Shown: one piece after another, positions 6,596 through 6,956 of the stretch
How the letters are laid out: each line of letters begins with the position of its first letter
How positions within the stretch are numbered: position 1 is the first letter of the stretch
NCBI GenBank assembly: GCA_050330975.1
Contig: JBHJHK010000024.1
Location: forward strand, 1-6,956
Direction of reading: 5' to 3'
Length of the DNA stretch: 6,956 nt
DNA from: JBHJHK01 sp050330975
GTDB taxonomy: Bacteria > Pseudomonadota > Gammaproteobacteria > Competibacterales > Competibacteraceae
Position numbers and translations under genes: made by a program
Notes under the pieces: model-generated
What the model saw: only the letters and a program-made list of their open reading frames with translations
Databases searched by the model: none
What the model was told of the DNA's origin: nothing

Positions 6596-6604
6596 CCGTC
6601 ACAG
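6571..6604. repeat. 8-bp perfect inverted repeat interlocked with the preceding one
   Basis: CTGTGACG (6571-6578) is the exact reverse complement of CGTCACAG (6597-6604), with an 18-nt loop. Its right arm includes the anti-sigma gene TGA (6599-6601). Because its left arm lies inside the loop of the 12-bp repeat and its right arm outside, the two hairpins interlock (A-B-A'-B') and are probably alternative folds. Confidence 0.45.
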
Positions 6605-6956
6605 AGATATCCACTGGCCGCGAAACCGGGGAGGGCCTCCGGGTTGGGCGGGCATGGGGTCGGCGCTCTCGTCGGCCATGGACTCCATGGTGACGAATAA
6701 CTCTCCCTTGGTGACCATGGGCCGCAAATCGGGCTTTACCTCCAACAGCGCAGAGCCCCCCCGATCGGGCAGTTGTCCCAGGGGGTAATCTTGGCCGGTT
6801 TCGGGCATCCTCAGCCACAGCACGCACCCTTGAGATGGAGCCAAATCCATGGGCTTGTCGTTCTTGACCATCAACCGTTCCATGTCGCCCACGGTGGATA
6901 CGACCCAGGTGGTGTGATCCGGGTTGTCGCGGATGGCGGCCATCATGGGGGTGGGG
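6599..6956 (-). CDS. Anti-sigma K factor (RskA) family protein, C-terminal part, cut by the window edge
   Basis: This is the periplasmic C-terminal domain of an RskA-type membrane anti-sigma factor, which holds an ECF sigma factor inactive until it is proteolysed. The pattern is the family's: MMAAIRDNPDHTTWVVST, then a CVLWLRMPETGQDYPLGQLPDRG block (the 'YxLWxxxxxGxPxxLGxL' region), a KGELFVTMES strand, a PxxPGGPPRFRG stretch and the closing FRGQWISL. The reading frame stays open through position 6956 (encoding Pro-Thr-Pro before the first ATG at 6946), so that ATG is probably internal. The transmembrane helix and N-terminal sigma-binding domain should lie to the right of the window, with the sigma gene usually just upstream of them. 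The gene is convergent with the DUF2189 gene. Confidence 0.8.
   Translation of the reverse strand, partial: PTPMMAAIRDNPDHTTWVVSTVGDMERLMVKNDKPMDLAPSQGCVLWLRMPETGQDYPLGQLPDRGGSALLEVKPDLRPMVTKGELFVTMESMADESADPMPAQPGGPPRFRGQWISL

Noticed and set aside
1..6956. Possible defence system, phage, transposon, CRISPR or toxin-antitoxin module
   Set aside because: No repeats with spacers, transposase, integrase, nuclease, or paired small genes were found. The genes are housekeeping or common accessory families.

Overview
The window reads as ordinary chromosomal DNA from a high-GC member of the Pseudomonadota. RlmM points to the beta/gamma side of the phylum. The IspG is the long, beta/alpha-like form rather than the short enterobacterial form, so I do not name a class or genus. 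Coding density is high. I see no tRNA, rRNA, insertion sequence, CRISPR array or phage gene.

Layout from left to right. (1) The 3' two thirds of rlmM (23S rRNA 2'-O-methyltransferase) runs rightwards and is cut by the left edge. (2) Two leftward genes follow, an M20 metallodipeptidase and then a small alpha/beta hydrolase. They overlap at a TTGA junction and look translationally coupled. The hydrolase 3' end overlaps the rlmM 3' end by 38 bp. (3) A 10-TM EamA/DMT-type transporter runs rightwards, divergent from the dipeptidase across 53 bp. (4) ispG (MEP isoprenoid pathway, 4Fe-4S enzyme) runs leftwards, convergent with the transporter. (5) A 120-bp divergent region separates ispG from an unrecognised 159-aa protein with an HEACH (HExxH) zinc-site motif. 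(6) After 132 bp comes a DUF2189-type six-helix membrane protein. (7) The C-terminal domain of an RskA-type anti-sigma factor runs leftwards and is cut by the right edge. Its cognate ECF sigma factor would be expected beyond position 6956.

Functionally the genes are mixed: RNA modification, peptide turnover, export/import, isoprenoid synthesis and envelope stress sensing. Only the dipeptidase/hydrolase pair has clear operon structure. I found no convincing new multi-gene system. The items most worth a second look are the uncharacterised HExxH protein, a pair of interlocked perfect inverted repeats (12 bp and 8 bp) between the convergent DUF2189 and anti-sigma genes, and a 14-bp palindrome placed exactly on the dipeptidase/hydrolase stop/start junction.
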